Shown: piece by piece, positions 55,260 through 64,000 of the stretch
Numbering within the stretch: the stretch's first letter is position 1
Layout of the letters: the number at the start of each line of letters is the position of its first letter
Source: Linnemannia schmuckeri
Lineage: Eukaryota; Mortierellomycota; Mortierellomycetes; Mortierellales; Mortierellaceae
DNA: 64,000 bases
Assembly: GCA_029449235.1 (NCBI GenBank)
Contig: JANATG010000005.1
Location: forward strand, 2,542,001-2,606,000
Direction: 5' to 3'
Position numbers and translations under genes: made by a program
The notes under the pieces: generated by a model
Told to the model about the DNA's origin: nothing
Database searches by the model: none
Seen by the model: only the letters and a program-made list of their open reading frames with translations

Positions 55260-56834
55260 CTACATATACAACTTGCCCTGCTCATCGCCAAACACGGGTC
55301 CATTATCGCCTTGATCCTCGCGAATCATCTTTGAGACCTCCTTGTCACTCATCGGCTTGGTCACGATAAACCTCGAGCAACACAAGTTGATGAGATACTC
55401 TCGAACATCCACATTGAACTTGTACAGAAGCCAGTTGCTATCGTTGATATGCAACTTTACCATGACGATGGCATAAGGGATGAAGAGCACGACCGTAACC
55501 AGTAGCAATGGGATCAACAACGACAACTTGATGGATATGACGGGCGTGATAACATTGGCTTGCTCGTATCCCTTGATCATACCAACGGGTCGAGTTTGGG
55601 ATATGGCCATGACGAGACATGTTGTAACATAGCTCGATAAGTCCATCGTCTTGCTGGTGGATATTCCCTGGAACAAGTCCTTGAATACGTCTTGCATCTC
55701 CTTGCTATGGTTCGATAGGACCTTTTGGTTGCTTTGCAAGTTATCTAATGTAGCATTGAATAGCTCATGCGAATCCGCGGCCTTGACGACCTTGAGATTG
55801 TCAAACGTGGAGATCTCTAATTGGCCAGCGGATCCATCAAGGCGAGTTCGGAATGTAAGGTCCACGGTTCCCACTATGCTCATGTATAAGAAGTACCCAT
55901 AAAAAGTTGCTCTCCTTATGTGGCTGACAGTGTCATTGGCGATGATGCGTTTGAGCGCGTCCTGACGGAAGGCTTGGTCTCCAAACTTGTTCAATATAGC
56001 CGTGACCAATATCAAGTTAATCCCGGTGGCAGTGGACGTTGTCCAATCAACTAGCTTGAGCTCCATCGTCCTGTTGGTAGGTATATTAGGTGGTGGGCTA
56101 TCGTGTATACCCCATCCGGTCCGATTCAACACCACACCACTTTGCGATACCAATGATACACCTTGCGTCACGGACAAAAAGGTGCCGTCGATGTACTCCA
56201 CTCCCATGGAAACGGTTTCAAATGATACTACATCGAGTACCCCGGTGTACTCAACACGTCTCTTTAGCCTATCCAATGGGACTTGTTGTATCTCGGGCGG
56301 AACAATCACGGCATTAGTCGACCTGATGCTTGCTCCTGCCCAAGGCAACTCCTCCGTAATCGTATTATTCATATCCTGGAACGCAAAGTCTCGCATGGAC
56401 GTGGTGGGCGTTATTTGGTATTCAGAGACAATGGTCGTGACGTTATCATATCCTGTCAACAAATTCTTCCCAAAGCCGGTAGAGAAGCATCCATTGTTGG
56501 TGCACAAGTCCATGGGAACATTCTTGGTGCTGACAACCAAACCGGAGAAAGTGTTTCCCAACATGCCAAGGGTCATGACTAACAGGACGATAAACATTGG
56601 AAATCCGCCAAGGATGTTGAGTACGCCAAGGACATCCAAGTAAGATCCCCTACGAGAAGTTGCCATGATGTAGAGCTTGGCTTTGTTCTTGGGGAAGTGC
56701 GTGTACAACCAAAAGGTTATTCCCTCTCTGGTGCTTTGGACGATGATGAATAAGAAGATGCTTATGACAGCTAGCAGCACACTTGTGACAATGCCCCTGA
56801 GGGTGTCGTCCTTGATAACGATATGGATGTCCAT
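55260..56834 (-). CDS. Multi-pass membrane protein of unknown function, 524 aa
   Basis: Intact intronless gene. A first membrane helix lies near residues 14-32 (IVTSVLLAVISIFLFIIVQ), a second near 70-92 (VLNILGGFPMFIVLLVMTLG), weaker ones around 270-320, and a strong one near 435-460 (SLLIPLLLVTVVLFIPYAIV). The long middle section has many N-x-S/T sites (NVTT, NNTI, NRTG, NRTM, NATL, NHSK) and two nearby cysteines (CTNNGC), which marks it as extracellular. A short cytosolic tail with two cysteines (INLCCSRF) ends acidic. Start chosen at the first ATG, with a typical A/T-rich leader upstream. I do not recognise the family; similar large-ectodomain proteins occur in Mortierella genomes as hypothetical proteins. 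Confidence 0.8.
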   Translation of the reverse strand: MDIHIVIKDDTLRGIVTSVLLAVISIFLFIIVQSTREGITFWLYTHFPKNKAKLYIMATSRRGSYLDVLGVLNILGGFPMFIVLLVMTLGMLGNTFSGLVVSTKNVPMDLCTNNGCFSTGFGKNLLTGYDNVTTIVSEYQITPTTSMRDFAFQDMNNTITEELPWAGASIRSTNAVIVPPEIQQVPLDRLKRRVEYTGVLDVVSFETVSMGVEYIDGTFLSVTQGVSLVSQSGVVLNRTGWGIHDSPPPNIPTNRTMELKLVDWTTSTATGINLILVTAILNKFGDQAFRQDALKRIIANDTVSHIRRATFYGYFLYMSIVGTVDLTFRTRLDGSAGQLEISTFDNLKVVKAADSHELFNATLDNLQSNQKVLSNHSKEMQDVFKDLFQGISTSKTMDLSSYVTTCLVMAISQTRPVGMIKGYEQANVITPVISIKLSLLIPLLLVTVVLFIPYAIVMVKLHINDSNWLLYKFNVDVREYLINLCCSRFIVTKPMSDKEVSKMIREDQGDNGPVFGDEQGKLYM

Positions 56835-57316
56835 TGCTTCGGGAATAAACTATTAGCGTATTCTAGTAGAGTCGAATCAGAAAGAGGGATATATATAAGA
56901 GTTTGTGATCAAGGTATGGGAAAGTAGTTGGGAATGACAAAATGACAAAAAAGATAAGAGGTGATGTAGAGTAGTGGATGAAGAGACAAAAAAGAGGAGG
57001 AAAGAATATGAGCAGGCATTATATATGTGATGTTACTGGCTTTTTTTTGAGCTGTTGTTCAGTCCAGACCGACCCTTCATATGAGGCAGTGCAAAGATCA
57101 GTAAATTCTGAGATGAGCTCTTAATCTGCCTTCTCCTTCTGAATACTTCAGGGTGCATACACTAAGCGAGCTGCATGTCTTTTTTAGTCACAGTTTCATA
57201 ACATGGCCATCTTGCTACATTGTGGAACCTAGAACCCTCGCCGTGAATAATCAAAAATGCGCCATTTGAGAAAACCATTGTTCAAGCATAGTAACCTGTA
57301 TACTCCTATAGTGTAT
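56835..57316. other. Upstream of the membrane protein gene
   Basis: Likely promoter and leader; a TATATATA run at about 56889-56895 could be its TATA element (gene on the minus strand). No other gene. Confidence 0.4.
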
Positions 57317-57385
57317 AATAACTGGCTTGTGGCAGCCAAGCGTTCATAGCGATGTTGCTTTTGATTCTTCATGTCGGCTCTTTCT
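57317..57385 (+). repeat. Dispersed repeat, copy 2
   Basis: Second copy of the repeat at 41973-42040; the core GCAGCCAAGCGTTCATAGCG is identical. Confidence 0.7.
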
Positions 57386-58752
57386 CTTTTCCCTACAGGA
57401 GGATTCCACAGTGCGTTGTCGATGCTTTTGTTCCCTTGTAAGAATTTACATTTCATTTGAGGAGTCCGTCAGTTTCAGTTACATGCGTCCACTTCAGGCA
57501 GGAAAAAAAAATTGCGATGAGGGAAAGAGAGAGTAAATGTGTTGCGAGAAGCAAAAAAGACGGAGAGGAAAGGTCGTAGGCAATGAAAAAAATCCTGCGC
57601 CTGCTCTACCATCTCATCTACATGACTTTCCGGGCTCTGTCTCTTAGAGTCTAGACAAGAATAAGGTTTCAACAATGATTTCGTGCGTGCATACATGCTT
57701 GCATGAGTGAAGAAGGACCATTGTGGCCGAGAGTTCGAGTTTATGGTGATAAAAACGAGACTATAAACAATCCTTTCTGTTGGGATTCCATTAGGCTCCA
57801 GTCTCTGTGCTGTTCACATCAACGAACAGGCTGAGAGGAGGCAACACTAAGAGAAGAGTGGAAAATCACAGAGAGTGCGATGGTACTTCACTCAGCCCTT
57901 TCTATATCTAGTGCAAGGAGCTATGATGGATAGGATGCGATTTTGCAGGGTGTTGCTTGCATATAAAAGTAGACAGCGCAGGACATAACAGGCATGAAAA
58001 AAAACAAGCGGTACAGAGTGCGCTGTTTGCATTGTTTATATGAAAACAGAGCTCAGGTGGCTCAAAACAGAACAAATTGCCTGAAAAAAAAAGATGGCAA
58101 GGGATGCACAAAAAAATGCAGATCGCCAAGCATACTAACCTTTTTCTCGATCTACATCTCAAAAATATCACACTACCCCTGAACTTTTTCCCTGCTGATC
58201 TGCTTCTCTTTTACCGTTTCTTTCCTTCCTTTTCTGTCCTTCCGTTTCTTGTCTTCGAGTATTGGATCGAGGCCCTCTTTATTGGTGCAGTGTACTATAT
58301 ACTGTTATCATCAGCTCCAACTGTCCCTCTCCTCTGCTCTCTCTATCCATTCTCACAGTCAAGCTGTATTGTCCCTCGACGTACAATGAACTTAGTACGA
58401 GAGGAACCGTTCATTCGGATAATTGGTATTTGAGAGATTTTCGGTATTTGAGAGATGTAAAGGCCAATGGACACCTTAAGGAGAAGGCATCAAGGGATAA
58501 CATCAAGGTTAGTGCGACTGGACATCATCAAGGAACAGCATCAAAGTCAACGCCAACCTCAAGGAATGCTAAAAAAGATCAAGGGCTGACACGAATAGCA
58601 AGGGACAATGAAATAAGATCAAGGGATGCCAAAAAAATGATCAAGAGGGAGGATTTTCACATGATCGCAGAAACGTGCTAGAAAGCGACTGGTGCGCGAA
58701 ACTTATCAGACAACCTTTTCTTATGTCTTAGAATCATACAAATGACAGGAGC
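57386..58752. other. Gene-poor stretch
   Basis: No convincing gene. Around 58480-58650 a loose tandem pattern based on ATCAAGGGAT or ATCAAGG gives a Lys/Arg/Asp-rich open frame that looks like repeat sequence. Confidence 0.4.
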
Positions 58753-58825
58753 GATAACTGGCTTATGGCAGCCAAGCGTTCATAGCGACGTTGCTTTTTG
58801 ATACTTTAATGTCGGCTTTTCCTAT
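58753..58825 (+). repeat. Dispersed repeat, copy 3
   Basis: Third copy, same orientation, 1.4 kb after copy 2, sharing the GCAGCCAAGCGTTCATAGCG core and the following ATGTCGGCT. Confidence 0.7.
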
Positions 58826-59890
58826 CATACTGAAGCGGAGTTCAGAAAGCGTTGGATTGTTCACCCACTTATAGGGAACAACACCTGGGGGCCTTCCATG
58901 ATTCTAAAAGAATCAATCACCTACAAGTTTTTCGCTCTCTCTCTCATTCTCTTTGGACTCTTTGCGTAATATACAAAAGGGTTCCTGCCACCTTTTAAGC
59001 AGCATACACAATTCCGATATTGTTCTCGTTACTACTGAGGAATGGAGGATGGAAATGAAGGAAATAAGTCAATAAAAAATGGATCTTAAACAACCTGTTT
59101 GCACTAGAACATATCCCACCACAAACACACTCCTTCAGTCCTTTTCATTTTCATTATCCCTTCATCTCTTCCTTCTTTCCCTCGCGTACTCAACATTCCA
59201 TTACTCTTCGGCCTTTCCTTAACACTCACGTCAAAATCGCATACAGGCGACAAAAACAGAGATTGGATCAAATAACACACGTCTGATTCCCAACACTAGT
59301 GTGGTGATGTGAACGGGGATCGTTCTCTCACTCGCGTTTCTGTTCCAAATTTAAAATATGTGAGTGAAGGGTATTTAGCTAGTAATAAAAACGAAGGATG
59401 GAGCAATCTTGCTCTCCCTGCTTTTTTGTGATTATTTTACCGACGTTTGACTTATGTTCTTCATCTGGAACTGGAAGCCTTCGGCATACAACAAGTATAC
59501 CATCGCCTTCCTGGAACGGATGCGCTCCTGCGCCCGCCATATCAACAACAGTCAGAATTCCGTTCAGATCCATTCTTTTTGCCTTGTTTGAGCCGCCAAG
59601 AGATGTAGGAACTATCGGAGCACGCCCTGTCCACGAGTCCGCCAGATCTCCGCTGTTGCAGCCCAAGACCCGACCACAGGCCGACAGATCGTCTAACGGC
59701 GTAACAGCACATAACGGATCGATTTGCGGATCAAATTCCCATCAACAGCAACAACACAAGGGTTCTACTTCAATATTAACACTCCTCTTTTGCCATCATC
59801 TCGATCGACAACAATATGCGGTCTCCTTGGAACTGTCCCAGTTTTTCTTCAGAGAACCCAGTCCTTTTGCTCTCGGTGCCATTTGGCTAA
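58826..59890. other. Gene-poor stretch with an unexplained ORF pair
   Basis: At 59379-59666 the minus strand has a fairly protein-like frame (LNGILTVVDMAGAGAHPFQ, GDGILVVCRRLPVPDEE) opposed by a longer plus-strand frame. Neither has a recognisable family or a good start context, so I list neither as a gene. Confidence 0.3.
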
Positions 59891-59894
59891 TATA

Positions 59895-59990
59895 GATCCC
59901 CTTTTATCCCCTTTTTATCCCCTTTTATCCCCTTTTGATCCTCTCTTTATCCCCTTTTATCCCCTTTTTATCCTCTTTTATAACCATTTC
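59895..59990 (+). repeat. Tandem repeat of TTTTATCCCC
   Basis: Seven to eight units of 10-11 bp (CCCCTTTTAT and CCCCTTTTTAT), with one CTCTCTTTAT variant. Confidence 0.85.
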
Positions 59991-60566
59991 ACCACCTTTT
60001 CATGTTACTATCTTAGAATCAGAACTTCCGCACGTACGCTCCACCTTTGCATTCCTTCTGCCTATTTTGGAACCACGAGGATCTCTTTGGTCCCATTTTG
60101 GTAAGCGCCCTGAGTTCCTGTTTCAGCGCACAGAGGCCTTGTTTTCTTGTTCTTAGTAATAGCTCCCTTTATTTATTAAGGAATTTTTCCCTTTGTGCTA
60201 AGTAGACCTACACCCACTACCCGTCGTTTTCCCTTTCTCGTTTGCCTTCTTCCTTACATACCCTTTTGGATCCCAAGCCCTTCCGACCCTTATTGGGTAA
60301 TGACCTAGATCCTTCTTTTTTTGACGGTTATGTGTTTGTAGTTTATAGTGCTATAGTAGTTAGTTCTTTTTCATTAATAGATAGTAACCTTCGTTATAGA
60401 CCCACCTCACGACACTAGCAAGACCTGTCCCCCCCCCCGCCGGTCAAGAGCCGCCAGACGTCAATCTTTCTCGCTCAACCCTCTTAAGTGCGTACTCCCT
60501 GACGCGGGAATGTTCACGAAGACTTGGACAATTCTATAGACACAATCTTGACCTCAGTCGCACACA
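59991..60566. other. Upstream of the 60567 ORF
   Basis: No gene seen; includes a C run at 60430-60439. Confidence 0.4.
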
Positions 60567-60698
60567 ATGACTCTCTTCAAGTTTACGAACCGCATATTTG
60601 CAACTGCCCTGATTATGCTGGCCATCGCCTCAAGTGTCGTCCTTCAGTTCGAGGCAGGCTATGGCTGTGGAGTCGGTGTCTATAAACACGCCTGTTGA
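60567..60698 (+). CDS. Possible secreted peptide precursor, 43 aa
   Basis: Starts MTLFKFTNRIFATALIMLAI and continues ASSVVLQFEA, a good signal peptide, leaving a mature tail of only 13 residues with two cysteines (GYGCGVGVYKHAC) before TGA at 60696-60698. After the stop the sequence still has a cysteine-rich character in two frames, so the ORF may be the surviving first part of a longer cysteine-rich peptide gene rather than a complete short one. No homologue is recognised. Confidence 0.4.
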   Translation: MTLFKFTNRIFATALIMLAIASSVVLQFEAGYGCGVGVYKHAC

Positions 60699-61199
60699 AG
60701 GACTGTGACAATGGCTCTCATTGTCTCAGAAATCGACAAGACCTGTAGGGGCAACAGTGACTGCAGGTCCGGCAGCGATTGTCACTCAGGGTGCGCCTAC
60801 TGAACAACTAGGTGGCAGGCCTCAAGTCGCCATCGCTAGCCTCAATCCAGGAACATATGTGAACCCTATGTTTAAGATTGGAGGGCATTACAAAGAAATG
60901 CAGGGACAGGACGAATATGAGCTGAAGAACAGAAAAAGATTGTCTCTTGCCACTATTAGCGTAAATAGAAAAGGCTTAGATAGCTTAGGACAAAAATCTG
61001 AGATTGGATCATCCAACTTTCCTTCTTACCATGAGCGAACCTGTGGTAACCGGCGCCCCACCATCTCACCTATCTTACCTTCCCACGGCTCATACCCTGG
61101 CAGAAGGATGAAGAAGTACATAGTCATATTCACACCGACTATTTAAGCAAACAAATCTGTCCAAGCCCACAATTGGCTCTCCCTTCCTGTTTCTTCCAA
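60699..61199. other. Between two secreted-peptide ORFs
   Basis: A 141-codon open frame (60721-61146) lacks signals or recognisable domains. TATTTAAG at about 61140-61147 could serve as the TATA element of the next gene. Confidence 0.35.
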
Positions 61200-61394
61200 A
61201 TGAAACTCTCCAGAACTGCTGCCGTCATCAGGACCATCTCAGTTCTTTTGACCCAAAACTCAGCTCAAGCTATGCCCAATAGTAACTGCGAATACACCTG
61301 CATGCGTAATTGCAGGCCTCACGATCATGGCTCGCTTGGCTATACGCGATGCTACACGCAATGCTTTGAGAAATGCTACTGGTCGTCATGGTAG
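61200..61394 (+). CDS. Cysteine-rich secreted peptide, 64 aa, double CX3CX3C
   Basis: I chose the ATG at 61200 because MKLSRTAAVIRTISVLLTQN then SAQA has signal-peptide character, while nine more upstream codons (from 61173) do not. The mature part starts about MPNSN and holds six cysteines in a symmetric pattern: C-x3-C-x3-C, twelve residues, then C-x3-C-x3-C (CEYTCMRNC and CYTQCFEKC). Two CX3C pairs across a turn are the scaffold of alpha-hairpinins, small helical hairpins known from plants as antimicrobial or inhibitor peptides; here each arm has one more cysteine. It ends YWSSW. A perfect palindrome begins 13 bp after the stop. Role unknown; an effector or antimicrobial is plausible. Confidence 0.6.
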   Translation: MKLSRTAAVIRTISVLLTQNSAQAMPNSNCEYTCMRNCRPHDHGSLGYTRCYTQCFEKCYWSSW

Positions 61395-61406
61395 CTAGTC
61401 TCATAA

Positions 61407-61460
61407 TATTGTGCCTTTCAACCAAAATGAGTTAACTCATTTTGGTTGAAAGGCACAATA
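61407..61460. repeat. 54-bp perfect palindrome
   Basis: Two 27-bp arms with no spacer, centred on GTTAAC at 61431-61436; the outer ends read TATTGTGCC and GGCACAATA. In RNA it would form a very stable hairpin just after the secreted-peptide gene. One arm recurs at 29288-29314, which suggests fused terminal repeats of a small transposon. Confidence 0.92.
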
Positions 61461-61479
61461 CATAGACGTAGGGATAACT

Positions 61480-62720
61480 CAGAAGTGCAACTCTTTGATT
61501 TCATCATGGCTTGATCCATCCATCTTCCGCTGCTCCGCCACTGTAGATAAAACAGAGCCCTTGTCGGATCTTGATCCTTTACTACGCGCTGGAACCTGTA
61601 CAACCTTTTTGAGGGCCTCGACTTGGTCCATCCAGAGAGTTACCAGAAAAATCAACTCATAGTCGTCAAAGTTAATCCGACTCAGACTGAAAACTCTCAA
61701 CGAGACAAAATCTAGCGACTCAAGTGCTCCTTCCAATGATGGCCCTCAAAGTCCATGTTATACTGCTTCAGTCGTTTCAGGGATGCCCATGGTCGATTTG
61801 ACTGACAACCACCCTGTGCACATGAAAGCGACGATCGGACTGCTGTTGGACGTGAACTATGGCGGCCTCGGTCGAGAAAGGGACTGGATTCATTGGATGC
61901 AGCTAAAGCCAGGACAACGTCGACTGCCACGGATAAACAGCTCCTGTAGTTGCTGTAATGATCCCAAGGAAACCAACTTGAAATCTGGTAGGAAAAGCTC
62001 CAGTCCTGAGTCTACTAGTGTAAGATGCGTTATAACCTCGTCAGGATATGTCCATCGCGGCCGGCTCTATTTGTCCACCCTCCCTGACCACGATCAATGG
62101 CGCATCTTCTGTTGTCCGGGAATGTTGTAGAATTGGGTCGTCATGCAGTACCACGGCTACCGTCGGGATCAGACTTGATCTCTCTTGTCCATCACCGACA
62201 GTGCAGCCTCAATGATCGTCGAGTCGAAAATTGTGAGATTCAGGCTGATATGCTGTAGTTGAAGGGTGCCCTGTCTCACATGCCGTGTGGTTTGTTGGCT
62301 AACTGGAAGGAGAAGATGCCGGTCAATGTCGAGGGTTGTGGTTTTTAGTTGGTGATAGCCTGGAGCAAGGCTAAAAAGGTCTCGATCGAGTGTTGAATAA
62401 TTCTTGCCTTGGTTCTTTGGAATTGAACTTCAATGATATCAGGTCGGTTGATGTTGGTGCCTGTCATGATGCCATCCGGGTTACATCCCAGAGATTCAAC
62501 TGCGCCAACTTTGAATAACGTTGTGACTCTTTTTAGATGTATTGCAGGATCCGAAGAAACCGAAATGGCGGACACTTAAGCTCCAGTGATGCCAAGTTCT
62601 TGCAAGCAGCCAAAGGTAGTTGCCCCAACTCATTACTCTTCCAGATGCGGACCTCGCCAGAGATAGTCAGCTGGCTCAAGAAGGGCTGAAAAGAAACTGA
62701 GGCCTCCACAATATTGATAT
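61480..62720 (-). pseudogene. Relic of an F-box/LRR-like gene (C-terminal part)
   Basis: Minus-strand blocks in changing frames: FLSQLTISGEVRIW and CKNLASLELKCPPFRF near 62570-62690, IIEVQFQRTKARIIQHSIET near 62390-62450, and FVSLRVFSLSRINFDDYELI then FLVTLWMDQVEALKKVVQVP near 61560-61720. LRR-like segments and the two-part ending resemble the relic at 23640-25130 rather than the subfamilies on the left. No F-box is visible. Many stops intervene, so it is a pseudogene. Confidence 0.45.
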
Positions 62721-63819
62721 TTTCTGTCTCACTTCAAATCTCGTCCTTCCTTGTTTGCATTTTTTCAATATCGCTATTTGCGTTCATTGCCACACTTCGC
62801 CATTTTCATTTGATTTGTGTCACTCGGCCGCGCATTCCTCAACTTGCTAGCCTCTCAAGTCGTATTTTTTCCTGGGACCTTTTGGACATTCAATCATGGA
62901 GCTTAGAAAGCGCAAGAGGGTATACCAAATCATGAACACAAGAAGTTGCTACAGTACAGGCGCAAGCATGCGCTTTAGGTTCGACAAGACATGGACAAAG
63001 CATGAACCGTCGTCGACCGCCGCTTTAAGTTGCTTCACACAGTCACACAAGCACTGTGCATCTGACCCTCGATCATGCGATATGCATGGTCAATTGAGGG
63101 AGTCGACAGGATCAGGGCAAAACAACCCTTCCCTCGTGGCATGAATCCGACGAATAAAGCAATTGAGCCCCACAGCACCCGCAATCTTAGGTCTTCTTTA
63201 TTGGAGGCAGATGATGCAACCCTTGTAGGGTACAGTTCCCATTGAGCCATATGCATCGCCACCACAGTGCCCCTATGTACTGTCTCCAAGCTGAGCGTAC
63301 AATAACAAACAACAACAAGAACAAAAAACAGCCTTCTTCGTTCCAAAATTCCATTGGTCTGTTTATTCTCCGTCTTCACTCTTGTGTTGTATTGCCATTG
63401 ACTTCATTGTTCATTGTAAAGACTTCGCCAGAAGAGTGCAAAACTGTTGTCTGCTGACTCCTTATGTCTTCGCCGAAGACGTCTCATACTAATACCTTTT
63501 CAAAGAGCAAAGGTCTTTCTGTTTGCATCAACATTACTTTTTTCTATCTTCTCCCCCCTCCTCTCTCTTTCCTCTCTGCTCTTCGTCTCTCTTCCTCCCT
63601 CCTCTTCCCACCCTCGATCTCTCTCAGCCTTTACTTACCGTCATCCACCACTTCTCCCTTTTCTCACCGTCACCGCACCTGCCAATTTCCACATTTACGG
63701 AAGCTCCCGCTCTCTCTCCTTTTACTGCACATATTGATAATCTACCTCATCTCTCGAATCGACAATCAGTCCAGTCTCAACAAAGCAAGTTGTCCACTCG
63801 CTTGTGGACATACAAGAAA
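62721..63819. other. Upstream region of the last gene
   Basis: An 82-codon ORF at 62896-63144 is not convincing. From about 63540 the sequence is strongly pyrimidine-rich, the typical leader of genes in this window. Confidence 0.4.
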
Positions 63820-63950
63820 ATGTCGTCGGACTATAGCAAGTACTTTCAGAAAGGACCCAATGGCGCCCACGCCAGCCCTCCTCAACACTACAACGACCCT
63901 GGACAGACAGTCCTCCAAACACCGCCTTCTTCAAAGAGCACAATTAACAA
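63820..63950 (+). CDS. First exon of a gene that leaves the window
   Basis: The ATG at 63820 opens MSSDYSKYFQKGPNGAHASP and continues PPQHYNDPGQTVLQTPP to STINK. At 63951 a perfect GTAAGT donor follows after AACAA. The exon encodes a hydrophilic N-terminus rich in Ser, Pro and Gln without a signal peptide. A long pyrimidine-rich leader precedes it. The remainder lies beyond the right edge, so no function can be assigned. Confidence 0.55.
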
Positions 63951-64000
63951 GTAAGTAAGGACACCCCCTTGTTATTTTTGTGTTTGCTGCAAGGAGGGGA

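Noticed and set aside
60721..61146. 141-codon ORF
   Set aside because: No signal peptide, domain or good start; overlaps the region after the short cysteine peptide ORF and looks like chance.
62896..63144. 82-codon ORF
   Set aside because: Unremarkable composition, no promoter or family feature.
1..64000. tRNA or rRNA genes
   Set aside because: No cloverleaf with A and B boxes and no rRNA-like sequence was recognised by eye; a covariance-model scan could still find a tRNA.

Overview
The window looks like nuclear DNA of a filamentous fungus, most likely a Mortierellales species (Mortierella in the wide sense). Genes carry short introns with GTAAGT/GTATGT donors and pyrimidine-rich leaders. 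Gene content fits that group: large F-box/leucine-rich-repeat (LRR) families, Crinkler-type (CRN) effector relics, a YAT-type amino-acid permease, small secreted proteins and old transposons. I made no database search; family names rest on motif recognition.

Layout. 1-7.5 kb: four F-box/LRR loci (a wreck at the left edge, one intact gene, one cut by a single stop codon, one intact gene) separated by a pair of inverted LTR-like repeats. 7.8-13.4 kb: a CRN-like relic, a three-exon membrane-anchored protein, an unidentified relic, and a 0.5-kb inverted repeat beside an LTR-like sequence. 14-20 kb: a small secreted protein and three F-box relics. 21.2-23.4 kb: a seven-exon FAD monooxygenase with an 11-nt exon. 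23.6-29 kb: an F-box relic of another subfamily and a broken PIF/Harbinger transposon. 30.2 kb: a second small secreted protein. 31.5-39.3 kb: four more F-box loci, one intact. 39.5-47 kb: a three-exon gene, a frameshifted relic, two doubtful genes and the intact permease. 48-53.4 kb: a decayed Pumilio gene and a decayed Crinkler-kinase gene. 53.7-57 kb: a third copy of the LTR-like repeat, twin short ORFs and an intact multi-pass membrane protein. 57-64 kb: gene-poor, with two cysteine-containing secreted peptides, a 54-bp perfect palindrome, an F-box relic, and the first exon of a gene running off the right edge.

Main themes. (1) The F-box/LRR family is in rapid turnover: about thirteen loci, of which three are intact and one is intact except for one stop codon. 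Two intact copies 28 kb apart in opposite orientation share about 1 kb of nearly identical sequence with diverged flanks, which points to recent gene conversion. (2) Other adaptor or effector genes (Pumilio, two Crinkler-type loci) are also decaying here, alongside transposon debris and dispersed repeats. (3) Four small secreted-protein ORFs survive; the most distinctive is a 64-residue peptide with a symmetric double CX3CX3C cysteine pattern. Apart from the permease and the monooxygenase, few genes look like housekeeping genes, so this reads as an accessory, fast-evolving region.
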